Notes: generated by a model from the sequence alone, not told the origin. 64,000 bases of DNA from Ailanthus altissimus (GCA_946807835.1 OX327699.1:7805001-7869000), one strand, 5' to 3'. Shown: positions 47,901-59,559, numbered from the stretch's first letter. Numbers and translations are program-made.

Positions 47901-49319
47901 AGAATGGCACCCGAACCTGTCTTGTAACCTGAATCTCTCCCTTGTCATTAAGCCAATGTAATTTGTATGGTTTTGGATGTAGAACAGTAGTTAATCCCAG
48001 TTTCTCCACTAAAGTAGTGGATGCAACATTGGTGCAACTACCATTATCAATGATCATGGCACAAACCTTATCTCGGATTTGACATCTTGTATGTTTTTGC
48101 GCTGTTCCAAACCAATATCTACTTCAGCACTCAAAATCCTTTGAATATCTAATAAATTTCCCTCTATTGGCTCAAGATTTTCTTCTTGTTCAGTCACTTC
48201 AACTTTAGATTCCTCTTCCATCTCAGCCTCATCTTCACTTACAAGCTCTCCATACTTCCCTTGTAAAACCATCTCCCTCTTATTTGGACATTCAGAAGCA
48301 ATATGCCCATTTTCCAAGCACTTGAAACACTTGATGTCTCGCGACCTCCTGGAAAATTTAGGTTCAAATACCTTCTCCTTTCTTTTCAACGAACCTAAAC
48401 TAGCACTTACTTTACTGAACTCCACTTTCTCATCACGTTTAGGTGTGTTCCATGTTCGCGAAGGCGAGGAAACAGCCTTTGTATTACTTGTTGTAGTTGA
48501 CCTCATATGGACACCCCCTCTTTTCTGCTGTCTTTCTACTTTAGTTGCAAGCTTTATGACATCCTCAAGAAATATGAAGGGCTGTAACTCAACAACATTA
48601 GCTATGTCCCTCTTCAATCCATCAAGGAATCTAGCTATTGTTTGCTCTTGAGGTTCATTCAAATCACAGCGAATCAGCAACAGCTCAAATTCTTTCACAT
48701 ACTCCTCCACACTCAAGGAACCTTGCCGCAAAGTCTGGAGTTTGATGTATAATTCTTGTTTATAGTAATCCGGAACAAATCTCTTCTTCATTAATCTTTT
48801 CATAAGTGGCCAACTTGTAACTTCTTCTTCGTCATCCCTTCTTCGCTGAGCTTTTAAGTTTTCCCACCACAAAAGTGCATAATCGGTAAACTCAAGTGCT
48901 GCTACCTTACACTTCTTTGCCTCAGGGTACTCATGCCAATCAAACACCCTTTCTACCTTCTGAACCCATTCAAGATACTCCTCAGGAGAACTAGTACCTC
49001 TAAATGGTGGTATATTAAGTTTGATACCACTAGTATGGTCATTTTGCTGCCTCCTTATCCTACTCCTATCTTCAGCCTCATCATCCCTATTTGGCTCATC
49101 TCCAGCATCCCCTAGGTCATTTTGAGGTACCCTACGCCCTACCTGCCTTTGTTGGGGTTGCAAAGTATTTCTTTGCATCATTTCTATAATTGTAACGAGT
49201 TGTCCACGAATTTCAGTAATCTCACCTCGAAATTCATCATGAGCTCGTTGTAAGCCCATGAGTTGAGCTTGTTCTAAACTCAGTCCCTTTGGTACTCTAT
49301 TTGCATCATCTTCAACCAT
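44705..49319 (-). pseudogene. A4 gag-pol remnant
   Basis: Start MVEDDANRVPKGLS at 49317-49319. Gag through the zinc knuckle ([14 protein letters not shown] near 48300-48340) is open to about 48060, where a 7-bp loss shifts the frame. Protease motif [12 protein letters not shown] (48020-48057). RT has YFDDILIYS (46960-46990) after a shift near 47250 and a stop at GLYE-stop-MVMPFG. RNase H ends LKG-stop at 46323, as in A3. Integrase is in pieces (45652-46283 and 44877-45548). The C-terminal stop is bypassed by a 2-base loss near 44707, lengthening the frame into the LTR. It cannot make complete Pol. Confidence 0.92.
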
Positions 49320-49393
49320 TATTAACAAAAACCCCAAACAAGTATGGATGATGAACAACACAAACAGTAGCTAAACAGAATTCTCAAACTGAA

Positions 49394-50101
49394 TGATGTG
49401 CCTTGATTTATAACAAAATTAAATGGTAAAGTTGATGGAGGATAGAACTAAATAGATACCTTGATAAGTTATATGGACGCCACAAGAATCAATTTAGGAT
49501 TTTGACACCACACTCTTGGTGATCAAAGAGTGATAAGTCAGCAACTATCTTCAAGAGTTGAAAAACTTGAGAAGACAATTTTGAGAGAGAAAAGTTCTAT
49601 TTTCGTGCATCCAATTCCAAAATGAGGCAACTGCATCTATAAGACTTAAACATGCCTTATATAGGCTTACAAAATGAGGGAAAACCCTAATATTACCTAA
49701 TAAACTTAAAAAGCCCAAAATAAGTCCAATATGACTTAACAATTTTAAAACAAAACTAAACAAGTTCAAGAAAGGCCCAAATACATAAAAATAGCAACAA
49801 AAAAAGTAAATAAAGCCCAATAGCATGGAAATAAGGCCCTTAGCTGCTGCTTTAAGCCCAACATTACCAAACGTCTTTAAATCACGTCCCAATCTCTAAT
49901 TGAAGACAAATAAACACATTTAACTCATTTTCATTTAGACCACAAGCTTCTAATCCCATAGAAGCCTCAATAGCTCCAATTTGACTACTTATGGCCCTTT
50001 GAAGCTGTTTAGCCTTAGCCCTTGTTATTGGACCATCTGAAATCTCCTTTATGCTCAGCTCGCCTTCTTGAGTTGATTTAGAACCTTCATGATGCACATC
50101 A
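49394..50101 (-). repeat. Family-A LTR 3 of the tandem array (708 bp, short form)
   Basis: Preceded by the A4 leader ending CTGAA (49389-49393), again with no PBS, and followed by CTGAA at 50102-50106. It is very similar to LTR 2, with several substitutions visible. Confidence 0.92.
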
Positions 50102-50326
50102 CTGAATCACATCCCAATCTCTAATTGAAGGCAAATAAACACCTTTAGCTAATTTCAATTCACATCGCAAGCTTCTAATCCCATAGAAGCTTCAATAGCT
50201 CCAATTTGACTACTTATGGCCCTTTGAAGCTGTTTGGCCTTAGCTCTTGTTATTAGACCATCTGAAACCTCTTTTATGCTCAGATCACCTTCTTGAGTTG
50301 ATTTAGAACCTTCATGATGCACATCA
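50102..50326 (-). repeat. Family-A LTR remnant (225 bp, U3 side)
   Basis: Starts mid-LTR at CTGAATCACATCCCAATCTC and ends GATGCACATCA. It is more diverged from the LTR at 49394-50101 than LTR 2 is. It may be what remains of the original 5' LTR of A3 after deletion of leader, PBS and most of the LTR. Confidence 0.8.
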
Positions 50327-50643
50327 TAATGCTTTACCACTAATAAGGGAAATCGAGCATCAAATCAAATTTATACCTAGAGCATCAATTTCAAATATGA
50401 CACCCTATAGTAGTTATCCCAATGAGACAAAAGTAACTTTAAGGGTAAGTTTGTGAGCTCATGGGGAAGAGGTATGTATGTAAGAGAATGAATCATCTTG
50501 CCATTCCAGTATTGTTTGAATGATGGGTTATGGAAGATGTGTGTTGATTACTACGCTATCAAAAATACCACTTCAAAGTTCAAAAAAGTTGTATTTGAGC
50601 TCAGTAAAGATTTAAGAATAAATCATTTTCAAGAGAGGGGTAA
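50327..50643 (+). pseudogene. E(+) RT N-terminal fragment and polypurine tract
   Basis: Plus-strand translation EIEHQIKFIPRASISNMTPY matches the [19 protein letters not shown] region of the A polymerase. A piece of ...MGYGRCVLITTLSKI... follows, and then, after a large deletion, the element end. AAGAGAGGGGTAA (50631-50643) directly before TGATGCAAACTAGG is the polypurine tract. The rest of E(+) internal sequence is gone. Confidence 0.72.
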
Positions 50644-50810
50644 TGATGCAAACTAGGTTGCCAAAAACTCACAAGGTCCATTGAATATTCATGTGTGAAT
50701 GGAAACAACAGCACAACAGCTCATATGAATAGTCAATGTGATTTAAGTCCCAATATTGGTAGTCACTAGTAGTTAGTAGTTGTAAGTTAATATTAATTGT
50801 TGTAATAAGT

Positions 50811-51270
50811 TGATGAAAATCAACATGGTAACAATAAAAGCAATCATAATCCATTGCACATTAGGAATGGTCCAATCACGAGGGCTAAAGCTAAGAGGGT
50901 GCGTCAAGCTTTGCAGGGGCTTATTGAAGCTAGTTGAGCCAAGACACAAGGGGTTATATTTGCACAAGAATAACAAGGCCTAGTAAATTTAATTCAAGCC
51001 CAGGATTGAAGAATATATTTGCATAAATATTAGTGGGCTATTATTAGTAATAAACTATCTAGTTTTGTTCTTTTGAGAACTTGTGATTCTTTTTATCCAA
51101 TTCATCTTGTGGTGCATAAATCTTACTTCTCACTCATCATATACCTTGGTTCTTGTCTCTTAATTAGACAACGGGTCTTGGTTCTCTTTCTTGAATCTGA
51201 TTTAGCATTTTTGGATTTGTTAACAACGTATTAGTGTTGGGTTTCACCTTTTTAGGTGTGGTTCGCATCT
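50811..51270 (+). repeat. 5' LTR of B2 (460 bp, internally deleted)
   Basis: Starts TGATGAAAATCAACATGG and ends GGTTCGCATCT (expected CATCA). The segment with the TATA-like TATAAATACC box and the start of R seen in the 3' LTR (about 56880-57160) is missing, so the promoter is probably lost. Confidence 0.92.
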
Positions 51271-51272
51271 GT

Positions 51273-51284
51273 TGGTATCAGAGC
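51273..51284 (+). promoter_or_regulatory. Primer-binding site of B2
   Basis: TGGTATCAGAGC, complementary to the 3' end of initiator tRNA-Met, two bases after the 5' LTR. The following TTGGCTC extends similarity only weakly. Confidence 0.92.
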
Positions 51285-52145
51285 TTGGCTCTAAATCAGG
51301 TTTTACTTATCCTTTGTTTCATCAATTATGCAATACATTTTCTGTTAAGCTTTGCGCATTTAAATTATCTCTAGTATTTGTTTTCGCATCTTTATTAATT
51401 TAGTTCTGTTATTTGAATTCCCCACACCCAAAAAAAAGAATAAACAAAGAAGCAAAAAAAAAAAAAGTGTGTTGAGACAGATCCTGCTTGTATTAGGTTT
51501 ACTTCCTCCTTTATAAATCCTAATTCTTGAAGGCAACCTTAGCCCAAAGAAAAGCTGTCAGCGTAGATTTACTATTAGTGCACAAAACTTCTTAATTTGA
51601 TTTATTTGCTTTTAATGTGTTTCCTTGTGCAAAATTGATTCTGTGTACTCTCAAATCACCTTGTTTCTTGTAATTTCTTCTGATCCTTGTCTAATTATTA
51701 TTCCCTTACTTCTGAAATTTTGTTCCTTTCATTTTCTTGGTTTCGTTAATTAGTATTTTTATTGTTTCATTATTCTTTGTTTCATTTGACCCTTGTCAAA
51801 TTACTGTTTTTCAATTCTGAAATCGTGTTTCTTTCATTTTCCTTGAAATTCTTGCATGATCACTCTAGGTTTTATGAATTGCTAGACTGATTTTGGTTTA
51901 AAGAGTACTTAGTTCAATAAAGAACTTAGGAAATTTGAGAGGTAAAAGGCAAGATTGTGTGAGTGCATTAGAGGGTAAAAGCCAAATTTAATTGAGTGTT
52001 AAACACAAGAGTTGAGTGCTGTTTATGAGGGAGTAAGGTTAAACACACAAGGAAGTGTTTGTGAGGTATTCTAACCTTCTTCTTAGGTTTTTTTTTTATT
52101 TTTTTATTTTAATCATGTCACAGAACCAGGAGAAAAGCATTTGCA
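51285..52145 (+). other. B2 leader
   Basis: About 860 bp without a coding frame. A-rich runs at 51431-51470 and T-rich runs at 52088-52112. An ATG at 52116 (MSQNQEKS) opens a short frame that stops and could be the ancestral Gag start, shifted relative to the frame at 52146. Confidence 0.7.
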
Positions 52146-55100
52146 ATGGAGAAAAAAAATGAACAATTCACCTTGCAAGCAATGTTCAATCATTTTGAAC
52201 GTCTAGATATTGTTCTCAATAATGTTAATGACAGATTAGATTAGTTGCTAAAGCAAGATGGTGTGAATGCTAATTTGCCACAAGAACGACAAAGAAGGAC
52301 TCTGGATCTGCATGAGGATGATGTTGATGATATTGGTTCAGATTTGAGAGATAAGGAGTTTGATAGACCTTATATTGTCAATATGGGGAGATATCTAAGA
52401 GGCCGTAGAGGTGGTGGTAGAGGCGGTCATGGATATAGGCAACCTAGGATGGAAAAGGACTCTGATAGATGGGAAGATAGGCAAGATAGGGATTTTGGTA
52501 GTATCAAAATGGAGATTCCATCATTCAAAGGGAGGTTAGATCCCGATGTGTATTTAGAATGGGAAAGGAAGGTAGAATTGGTGTTTGAATGCCATCATTT
52601 TTTTAGGAGAAATAGGTGAGGTTATCAGCCTCTGTATTGGCAGATTATGCATTAATTTGGTGGGATCAAAAGGTACAAGAAAGGAAGAGAAATTGTGATA
52701 GACTAATTATTGACACTTGGGATGACATGAAGGCAAATATGAGAAAACAATTTGTTCCTAACCACTATTACCGTGAGCTAAAATCGTAGGTTACAAGGGC
52801 TTACTCAAGGAAGTAAAAGTGTAGAGGAATATTACAAGGAAATGGAGATTACCATGTGCAAGGCCAACATTTAGGAGGATAGAGAAGCAACAATAGAGAG
52901 GTTTCTACATGGGCTAAATAAGAACATAGCTTATATAGTCGAGTTGCACCATTACGTGGAGATGGAGGACATGGTTCACATGGCAATTAAGGTTGAAAGG
53001 CAGCACAAAGGAAGGAGTACGACATCAAAGTATAGTCCAAATTCAAATTCTTCCTCAACATGGAAGCAAAAAATGGAATGAAGGAGAGGACAAAGCACCT
53101 AACAGATTCAGGTTTGATCAAAACAGAAGCAAGGAGGCTGGGAGTAGCCATGAGAATATTTCGAATGATGTGTCACAAGGTCGATCTAGGGATATTAAGT
53201 GCTTTAAGTGCCTGGGGAGAGGACATGTTGCTAACCAATGTCCTAATAGACGTGTGATGATCTTGAGGGAGAATGAAGCAATAGAATCAAAATCTAATTC
53301 GGGTGAGGAATCTGTGCCACCTTTGGAGGATTGTAGTGATGTTGAAGGAGAGTATCAGTATCATAAAGAAAAAATGACACTTGTGGTGAGGCATGCTTTG
53401 AATATGCAAGTTAAGGAGGATGACGAAGTGCAACGCGAGAATATGTTTCATACTAGATGTGAAATCAAGGATAAGGTATGTAATTTGATTATTAATGGTG
53501 GCAGTTGTACTAATGTTGCTAGGACATTGCTTGTAGAGAAATTGAACTTACCGACTTTGAAGCATCCAAGGCCATACAAGTTGCAATGGTTCTATGATTG
53601 TGGAGAAGTAAGGGTGAACAAGCAAGTACGATTTCCATTCACCATTGGAAGGTATAAAGATGAGGTCTTGTGTGATGTAGTACCGACGCAAGCTAGACAT
53701 GTGTTGTTGGGGCGTCCTTGGCAGTATGATAGGAGAGTACTGCATAATGGGTACAAAAATAGATATACATTCACCAAGGAAGTGAAAACATACACACTCA
53801 TTCCTTTGACACTGCGACAAGTTTATTAGGATCAGATTAGGATTAGAGTGAGCAAAAGTATGAGAGTGGAAAAAAAGGATTGGAGAGTGAGAATACTAGT
53901 GAGGGCGAGAGCTTGAAAGAAAACCAAATTCAGAGCTTGCATGAAATAGATAAGAGAAGTACAAAGAAAAAGGAGAGCTTGACCTTGATTCTTCTTTGCC
54001 TAGTGTCTTGTAAAATTTGTTGCAAGATTTTGGGGACGTGTTCCCTGAGAATATACCACCTGAACTGCCGCCAACTTGAGGGATTGAGCACCAAATTGAT
54101 TTTGTGCCTGGTGCACAAATTCCTAATAAACCTGCCTATAGAACTAATCCCGAGGAGACGAAGGAGTTAGAAAGGCAAGTTGGTGAAATAATTAGGAAAG
54201 GATATGTGCGTGAGACTATGAGTCCATGTGCCGTTCCTGTGTTATTGGTACCTAAGAAGGATGGATCTTGGTGTATGTGTGTTGATTGTCGCGCTGTCAA
54301 AAAAATCACTGTAAAGTATAGACATCCAATTCCTAGGTTAGATAATATGTTAGATGAATTGCATGGGTCTTGTGTGTTTATTAGGATTGATTTAAAAAGT
54401 GGATATCATTAAATTAGGATGCGTGAAGGTGATGAATGGAAAACTGCATTTAAAACAAAACATGGTTTATATGAGTGGTTAGTAATTCCTTTTGGTTTAA
54501 CTAATGCACCTAGTACATTCATGCGTTTAATGAATCATGTTTTGCACACATTCATTGGTAAATTTGTTGTTGTTTATTTTGATGACATCTTAGTGTATAG
54601 CAAGAGCGTGGAAGAGCATGTTGAACACTCGCAATTATTGCTTAATGTCTTAAGGCAAGAAAAGTTATATGCTAATCTAAAAAAAATGCTGCTTTTGTAC
54701 AGATAGAGTTGTATTTTTGGGTTTTGTTGTTTCAACTAAGGGAATTGAAGTAGACGAGGAAAAGGTCAAGGCGATCAAGGAATGGCCAACACCTAAGTCA
54801 ATTGGGGATGTGCGTAGTTTTCATGGTTTGGCAAGCTTTTATAGAAGGTTTGTAAAAGATTTTAGCACCTTAACTGCACCACTAACGGAGGTGATAAAGA
54901 AGAGTGTCGGATTCAAGTGGGAAAAGATTTACGAAGAGGCGTTTAACTTGCTTAAGGATAAACTTTGTAGTGCACCATTATTAGCTTTACCTGAATTTAC
55001 TAAAATATTTTAGATTGAATGTGATGCTTCAGCTGTAGGTATTGGAGCTGTTTTGATGCAAGAGAGACGACCGTTAGCCTACTTTAGTTAAAAGCTAAGT

Positions 55101-56835
55101 GAGGCAACCTTGAATTATCCCACCTATGACAAGGAGCTATACGCATTGGTTCGAGCTTTAGAGACATGGCAACATTATTTATGGCCCAAGGAGTTTGTCA
55201 TTCACACTGATCATGAGAGCTTAAAGCATTTGAAGAGTCAGGAAAAACTCATCCGAAGGCATGCTAAATGGATTGAATTTATTGAGACATTCCCTTATGT
55301 AATCAAGTACAAACAAGGGAAGGAAAATATTGTGGCAGATGCATTATCTAGAAGGTATATTTTACTCACTACTTTGGATGCAAAATTATTAGGGTTTGAA
55401 TATATTAAGGAATTGTATGGTGAAGATCATGATTTTGCTAATGTATTCAATGCTTGCGAGAAAACTACCTTTAATAAGTTTTATAGGTATGATGGATTCT
55501 TATTCAGGGAAAACAAGTTGTGTGTGCCTTAATCATCTTTATGAGAGTTTCTTGTTAGAGAGGCTCATGGAGGAGGTTTAATGGGGCATTTTGGGGTTAA
55601 AAAGACTTTAGATATTTTAGAAGAATATTTCTTTTGGCCATGTATAAAATCTGATGTAAAAACATTGTGTGAAAGTTGTGTTACTTGTAAACAAGCTAAG
55701 TCTAAAATTATGCCTCATGGTTTGTATACACCTTTGCCTATAACTAGTGAATCTTGAACTAATATTTCTATGGATTTTGTATTGGGTTTATCGAGGTCTA
55801 AACGGGGCAGAGATAATATTTTTGTTGTGGTTGACAGGTTTTAAAAGATGGCTCATTTTATACCATGTCACAAGATTGATGATGCCACGAATATTGCTGA
55901 TTTATTCTTCAAAGAAGTGGTTAGATTGCATGGTGTGCCAAGAAGCATAGTGTCCAACCGCGACGTTAAATTTCTTAGTCATTTTTGGAGAACTTTGTGT
56001 AAGAGGCTAAGAACCTAGTTGTTAATTTGAACAACATGTTATCCACAAACAGATGGACGAACTGAAGTTTGAATATGACATTAGGAGCTTTATTGCGTTC
56101 CATAATTCAAAAGAACTTAAAGAATTGGGAGGATTGTTTGCCGCATGTGGAGTTTGCTTATAATAGGAGTGTGCATAGTACCACTGGGTTTTCACCATTC
56201 AAGGTTGTTTATGATTTTAATCCACTAATACCATTGGACTTACTTCCAATACCAATCGAGGAAAGTGCGAATCTAGATGGTAAACTAAAGGCAAAATTTA
56301 TAAGGCAACTACATGAGAAAGTTAGGCAACATATAAAGAAGAGTAATGAGCAATACGTTAAGCAAGCTAATAAAGGGCGCAAACAAATGGTATTTGAACC
56401 TGGTGATTGGGTATGGTTGCATATGCGGAAGGAAAGATTTCCTACACAAAGGCGTTCCAAGTTGCATCCCAGAGGAGGTGGTCCATTTCAAATCATTGAG
56501 AGGATCAATGACAATGTTTATAAATTAGATTTACCTGGTGAGTATAATGTTAGTGCTACTTTAACGTTTCTGATCTTTCTCATTTTGATATAGGTGATGA
56601 CGATTTAAGGACAAATCTTTCTGAAGGGAGAAGAAATGATGAAAATCAATGTGGCAACTATAAAAGCAATCATGATCCGTTGCACATTAGGGATGGTCCA
56701 ATCACGAGGGCTAATGCTAAGAGGGTGCATCAAGCTTTGCAGGGGCTTATTGAATCTAGTTGGGCCAAGACACAAGGGGTTATATTTGCACAAGAAGAAC
56801 AAGGCCTAGTAAATTTAATTCAAGCCCAGGATTGA
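52146..56835 (+). pseudogene. B2 gag-pol polyprotein remnant
   Basis: Plus strand: MEKKNEQFTLQAMFNHFERL at 52146, a stop after NDRLD, then the RG-rich stretch RYLRGRRGGGRGGHGYRQPR (52390-52449) and Gag core. Zinc knuckle CFKCLGRGHVANQC (53194-53235). Protease motif reads NGGSCTNVA, lacking the catalytic Asp. RT has VPKKDGSW and YFDDILVYS (54576-54602). RNase H has ECDAS and TDHESL (55204-55220). Integrase has [21 protein letters not shown] (catalytic Asp changed to Asn), [16 protein letters not shown] and a GPFQIIERIN module. The tail GPITRANAKRVHQALQGLIE is encoded in the LTR and stops at 56833-56835. At least nine stops are shared with B1; one frameshift near 54680 is its own. Confidence 0.92.
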
Positions 56836-57325
56836 AGAATATATTTGTACTAAATATTAGTGGGCTAATATTACTAATAAAGCATAATTATGTTATTTAA
56901 GATATATTTAGGTGTGCCTATGCTATTTAAGGCTAGGAAAAAACCTTATTAAAGTTGTTTAATTTATTTCCTTTGAAATTGTAAAACTGCACAAATAAGG
57001 ATTAGGGCTAAACCTTCCTTATTAAGTCTAATCTTTATTTGGCAGGGAATAAGTATATTTCCTTATGATTTTAGGGTTTATAAGGGCTATAAATACCTTG
57101 TTAAAGTCTTAGAAATAGCAGACTTTGTTATTTAAAATTTGAGAGAAATTAAAAACTATCCAGTTTTGTTCTTTTGAGAACTTGTAATTCTTTTTATCCA
57201 ATTCATCTTGTCTCTAAATTAGACAACAGCTCTTGGTTCTCTTTCTTGAATCTGATTTAGCGTTTCTGGGTTTGCTAACAATGTATTGGTGTTGGGTTTT
57301 ACCTTTTTAGGTGTGGTTCGCATCA
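56637..57325 (+). repeat. 3' LTR of B2 (689 bp)
   Basis: Starts TGATGAAAATCAATGTGG after the polypurine tract and ends GGTTCGCATCA. TATA-like GGCTATAAATACC near 57083-57095. It differs from the B1 3' LTR by short deletions, for example where B1 reads GTGGTGCATAAATATTACTTATCAC (about 24562-24586). Confidence 0.93.
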
Positions 57326-57831
57326 TAAGTGCTAGCATTCCAAGTGTTAATTTATTGGTAGTGGTTGATAGTTAGTAGTTGTAAATTTTCATTAATTGTT
57401 GTATTAAGTGCTAGAATCCCAAATGCCTAAATTATTAGTACTAGTTGGTAGTTAGTAGTTTTAAGTTGTTATTAGTTGTTGTAATAAATGCTAGACATCC
57501 CAAGAAGTCTCTGTAAATATATGAGAGAAAACAAAAAATAGAATTGTTGATATTAATGTTGAGAGTTTTCTCTTAAGTTCTTCAAAGAATTTTTATTAGA
57601 ACTTATCAAGATTTCATTTTGTGGCATTCTTTCAGACTTATCACTTACAACTTCTCATCTATCTTGAGTGTGGAGTCTACTATCTTCTTATACCTCTGGT
57701 TCTTATCTTTGATATATTACGGGTCAAGATTCTTTTTTTTTTATTATCTAAAAATCTAAATCAGAACGATCCTTTGGCAAAGGAACTTCATTGAGTGCCA
57801 AGTATCACTTTTCTTTATGAGGTTCACATCA

Positions 57832-58804
57832 AGTAGGCTTAGTGTTTGGTTCAATTCTGGAATCAGGTGGTGCACTTTGATAGCTCTTGGTTTTTGTTAG
57901 TCTCTCAACCTTCAATGCTAAGTTTTGTGCTTGATCTATTGACCAAATTTGTTGCATGGCCAACCTATTTTGTTCCCATCACTCAACCCGTTGGCATACC
58001 TAGCCACTTGCTGATCCTCTGTTTCTGTCGAAGTGCACCCAACTTGCAATCTTAGAAACTTTTTTTTGTATAAGCTGAAACATAACGAGTTCCTTGGATG
58101 CAATTTTGGAACTGTTGAAAGAGAGTTTGTTCATAATCCAACGGTAGAAAACGCCCCCTTAAAATTATTTTCATTTGGTGCCAATGACAGATAGGTGGCA
58201 GTCCTTTTGATCTTTGACCTTCTTGATGGCGTTGCCATCAAGCACCTGCACCCCTACGTAGTTTGTAGGCCACTAAAGCTACTTTACGTTCTGGAATTAT
58301 ATTTAAAATTTTAAAGAAACTCTCTACCTTATACTCCCAATCCAAAAATTTTCTATATCAATAGCACCATTAAAAGTAGACAAATCAGCTTTTACCTTGT
58401 AAGAGTCATCATGTTGACGTTGTTTTCTCCCTCTTGGTGAAAACTCACCATTAAATTCTCCCTCGATTTCCTCTTCTCCGAAATCACCAACTGGAGGGGT
58501 AAAACTATTATGCCGTCTTCGTGCACCTATGACTGCTCCTCTTGTTTGTGGTCTGACCTCAAGCTCATCTTCAGCTTCTTTCATCAAATTGACATTAATC
58601 GGTGTAGATTGTGGCTGTCTATGTGATTTTGTCCTTGCATCTGTTGATTCTTGTTGTACTGGATCATTAACTATCGAACTCATAACCAGTTTGGTTAATG
58701 CTACCATGCGTTCCTGTAATTCTGTTATTTGCGCTTCCATTCTTTGCTTGAATGCATTCAAATAATCTCTGTTGAAGTCACTGGGGCCTGCCATCTCGAT
58801 ACGA
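57832..58804 (-). pseudogene. Gag of a distinct gypsy element F(-)
   Basis: Starts MAGPSDFNRDYLNAFKQRME at 58792-58794 on the minus strand. A coiled, charged N-terminus (ERMVALTKLV) and an acidic/basic linker follow, then VKADLSTFNGAIDIENF (about 58340-58395), the conserved Gag entry. Further left, with shifts, come KVALVAYKL-like sequence and GAG...WW remnants to about 58000. It is unlike the Gags of A, B or D. RT and other pol parts are absent, cut by E(+). It is broken at the W-IGSIR shift near 58330. Confidence 0.75.
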
Positions 58805-58817
58805 GGCTCTGATACCA
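58805..58817 (-). promoter_or_regulatory. Primer-binding site of F(-)
   Basis: Minus-strand TGGTATCAGAGCC, 13 bases complementary to initiator tRNA-Met, two bases from the LTR start. It overlaps no coding sequence; the Gag ATG follows only 10 bases later, so the leader is very short. Confidence 0.88.
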
Positions 58818-58819
58818 CA

Positions 58820-59076
58820 TGACATAGGACAAGTGCTGATGGGTCATGATTTCATTCACGAATATGAAAGTGGTTAATATCGTTCAACAAAACGAAATTT
58901 TAAAATGGTAGAATACCAATTCAAAAGAAAATTTTTTGATTTCTTAATCTCTGAAATTACAAAGTTTAAATGCTTTTTCCCTCACCTCTCATATATTTAT
59001 AAAGACCTATTGGGATTTTTAGTATTTATTATAACAATTAATGACTACTTGCAACTACTAACTACCAACAACTAAG
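58820..59076 (-). repeat. Part of the 5' LTR of F(-)
   Basis: Starts TGACATAGGAC next to the PBS. It has a minus-strand TATA-like TTTATAAATATATG (about 58985-58998) and one unit of the 80-bp repeat known from the E LTR (59020-59075). It is interrupted by G at 59077; the remainder should lie beyond the window if G is complete. Confidence 0.75.
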
Positions 59077-59547
59077 TGTCACAGACTGTTTTCGAACCGT
59101 GCAGCCTTAGACGCGTTGCGTGCTAAGCAGCCAAGAAAACCACACAAAGAGAAGAAGAAACAAGCACACCAAGTGTTTGCACGAATGCTCTTTATATTGC
59201 TGAAGAGAAAACAAAGTTAGGAGATGAATTATACAAGTGAGGGTCTCCCCTTTATAGAGTAGCAGCCCTATACAATCGACGGCTGAGATCTAAATGATCT
59301 AACGGTGTATATACAAGATGGAGAATTATGCTCTAAAATATTCTTAGATGCCATTCTACCTTTTATGAAATTCTAATTAAGGTGAACTACCCTAATAAGT
59401 CATGGGCCGAGCCCGGTTCTCAATCCAAATAGCGGGCCTTGTAGAACCTCTGGTCCACGTAGCGCTCTATGGTCCAAGAGGCCTCCAGTAGGCTTAGTCG
59501 CGCACCAAGTGCTCGAGGAAATGCTTGCGAGCACTTGGGGCGTAACA
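59077..59547 (-). repeat. 3' LTR of G (471 bp)
   Basis: The minus strand reads TGTTACGCCCCAAGTGC at its start and CTGTGACA at its end. TATA-like ACTCTATAAA (minus strand, 59251-59260). It has a different origin from the LTRs of A, B, D and E. A shifted frame (59494-59691) would carry the polyprotein end a short way into the LTR. Confidence 0.88.
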
Positions 59548-59559
59548 TTCTCCCCCACC
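59548..59559 (-). promoter_or_regulatory. Polypurine tract of G
   Basis: Minus-strand GGTGGGGGAGAA directly before the LTR start TGTTACG. Confidence 0.85.

Larger units (their letters stand above)
50811..57325 (+). mobile_element. Ty3/gypsy element B2, full-length but defective
   Basis: 6,515 bp, flanked by TAAGT at 50806-50810 and 57326-57330. LTRs 50811-51270 and 56637-57325, PBS at 51273-51284, polypurine tract at 56623-56636. It inserted into the E(+) LTR. The 5' LTR is about 230 bp shorter through an internal deletion, and its last base is T instead of A. The coding region shares its stops with B1. In this window B1 is its only close relative. Confidence 0.95.
50644..57831 (+). repeat. 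3' LTR of E(+), split by B2
   Basis: Left piece 50644-50810 starts TGATGCAAACTAGG; right piece 57331-57831 ends GGTTCACATCA. Joined across B2 they give about 668 bp. It carries the 80-bp U3 repeats, TATA-like TAAATATATGAG (about 57513-57525), and the R-region block CAGACTTATCACTT...GAGTGTGGAGTC (57630-57680). Confidence 0.85.
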
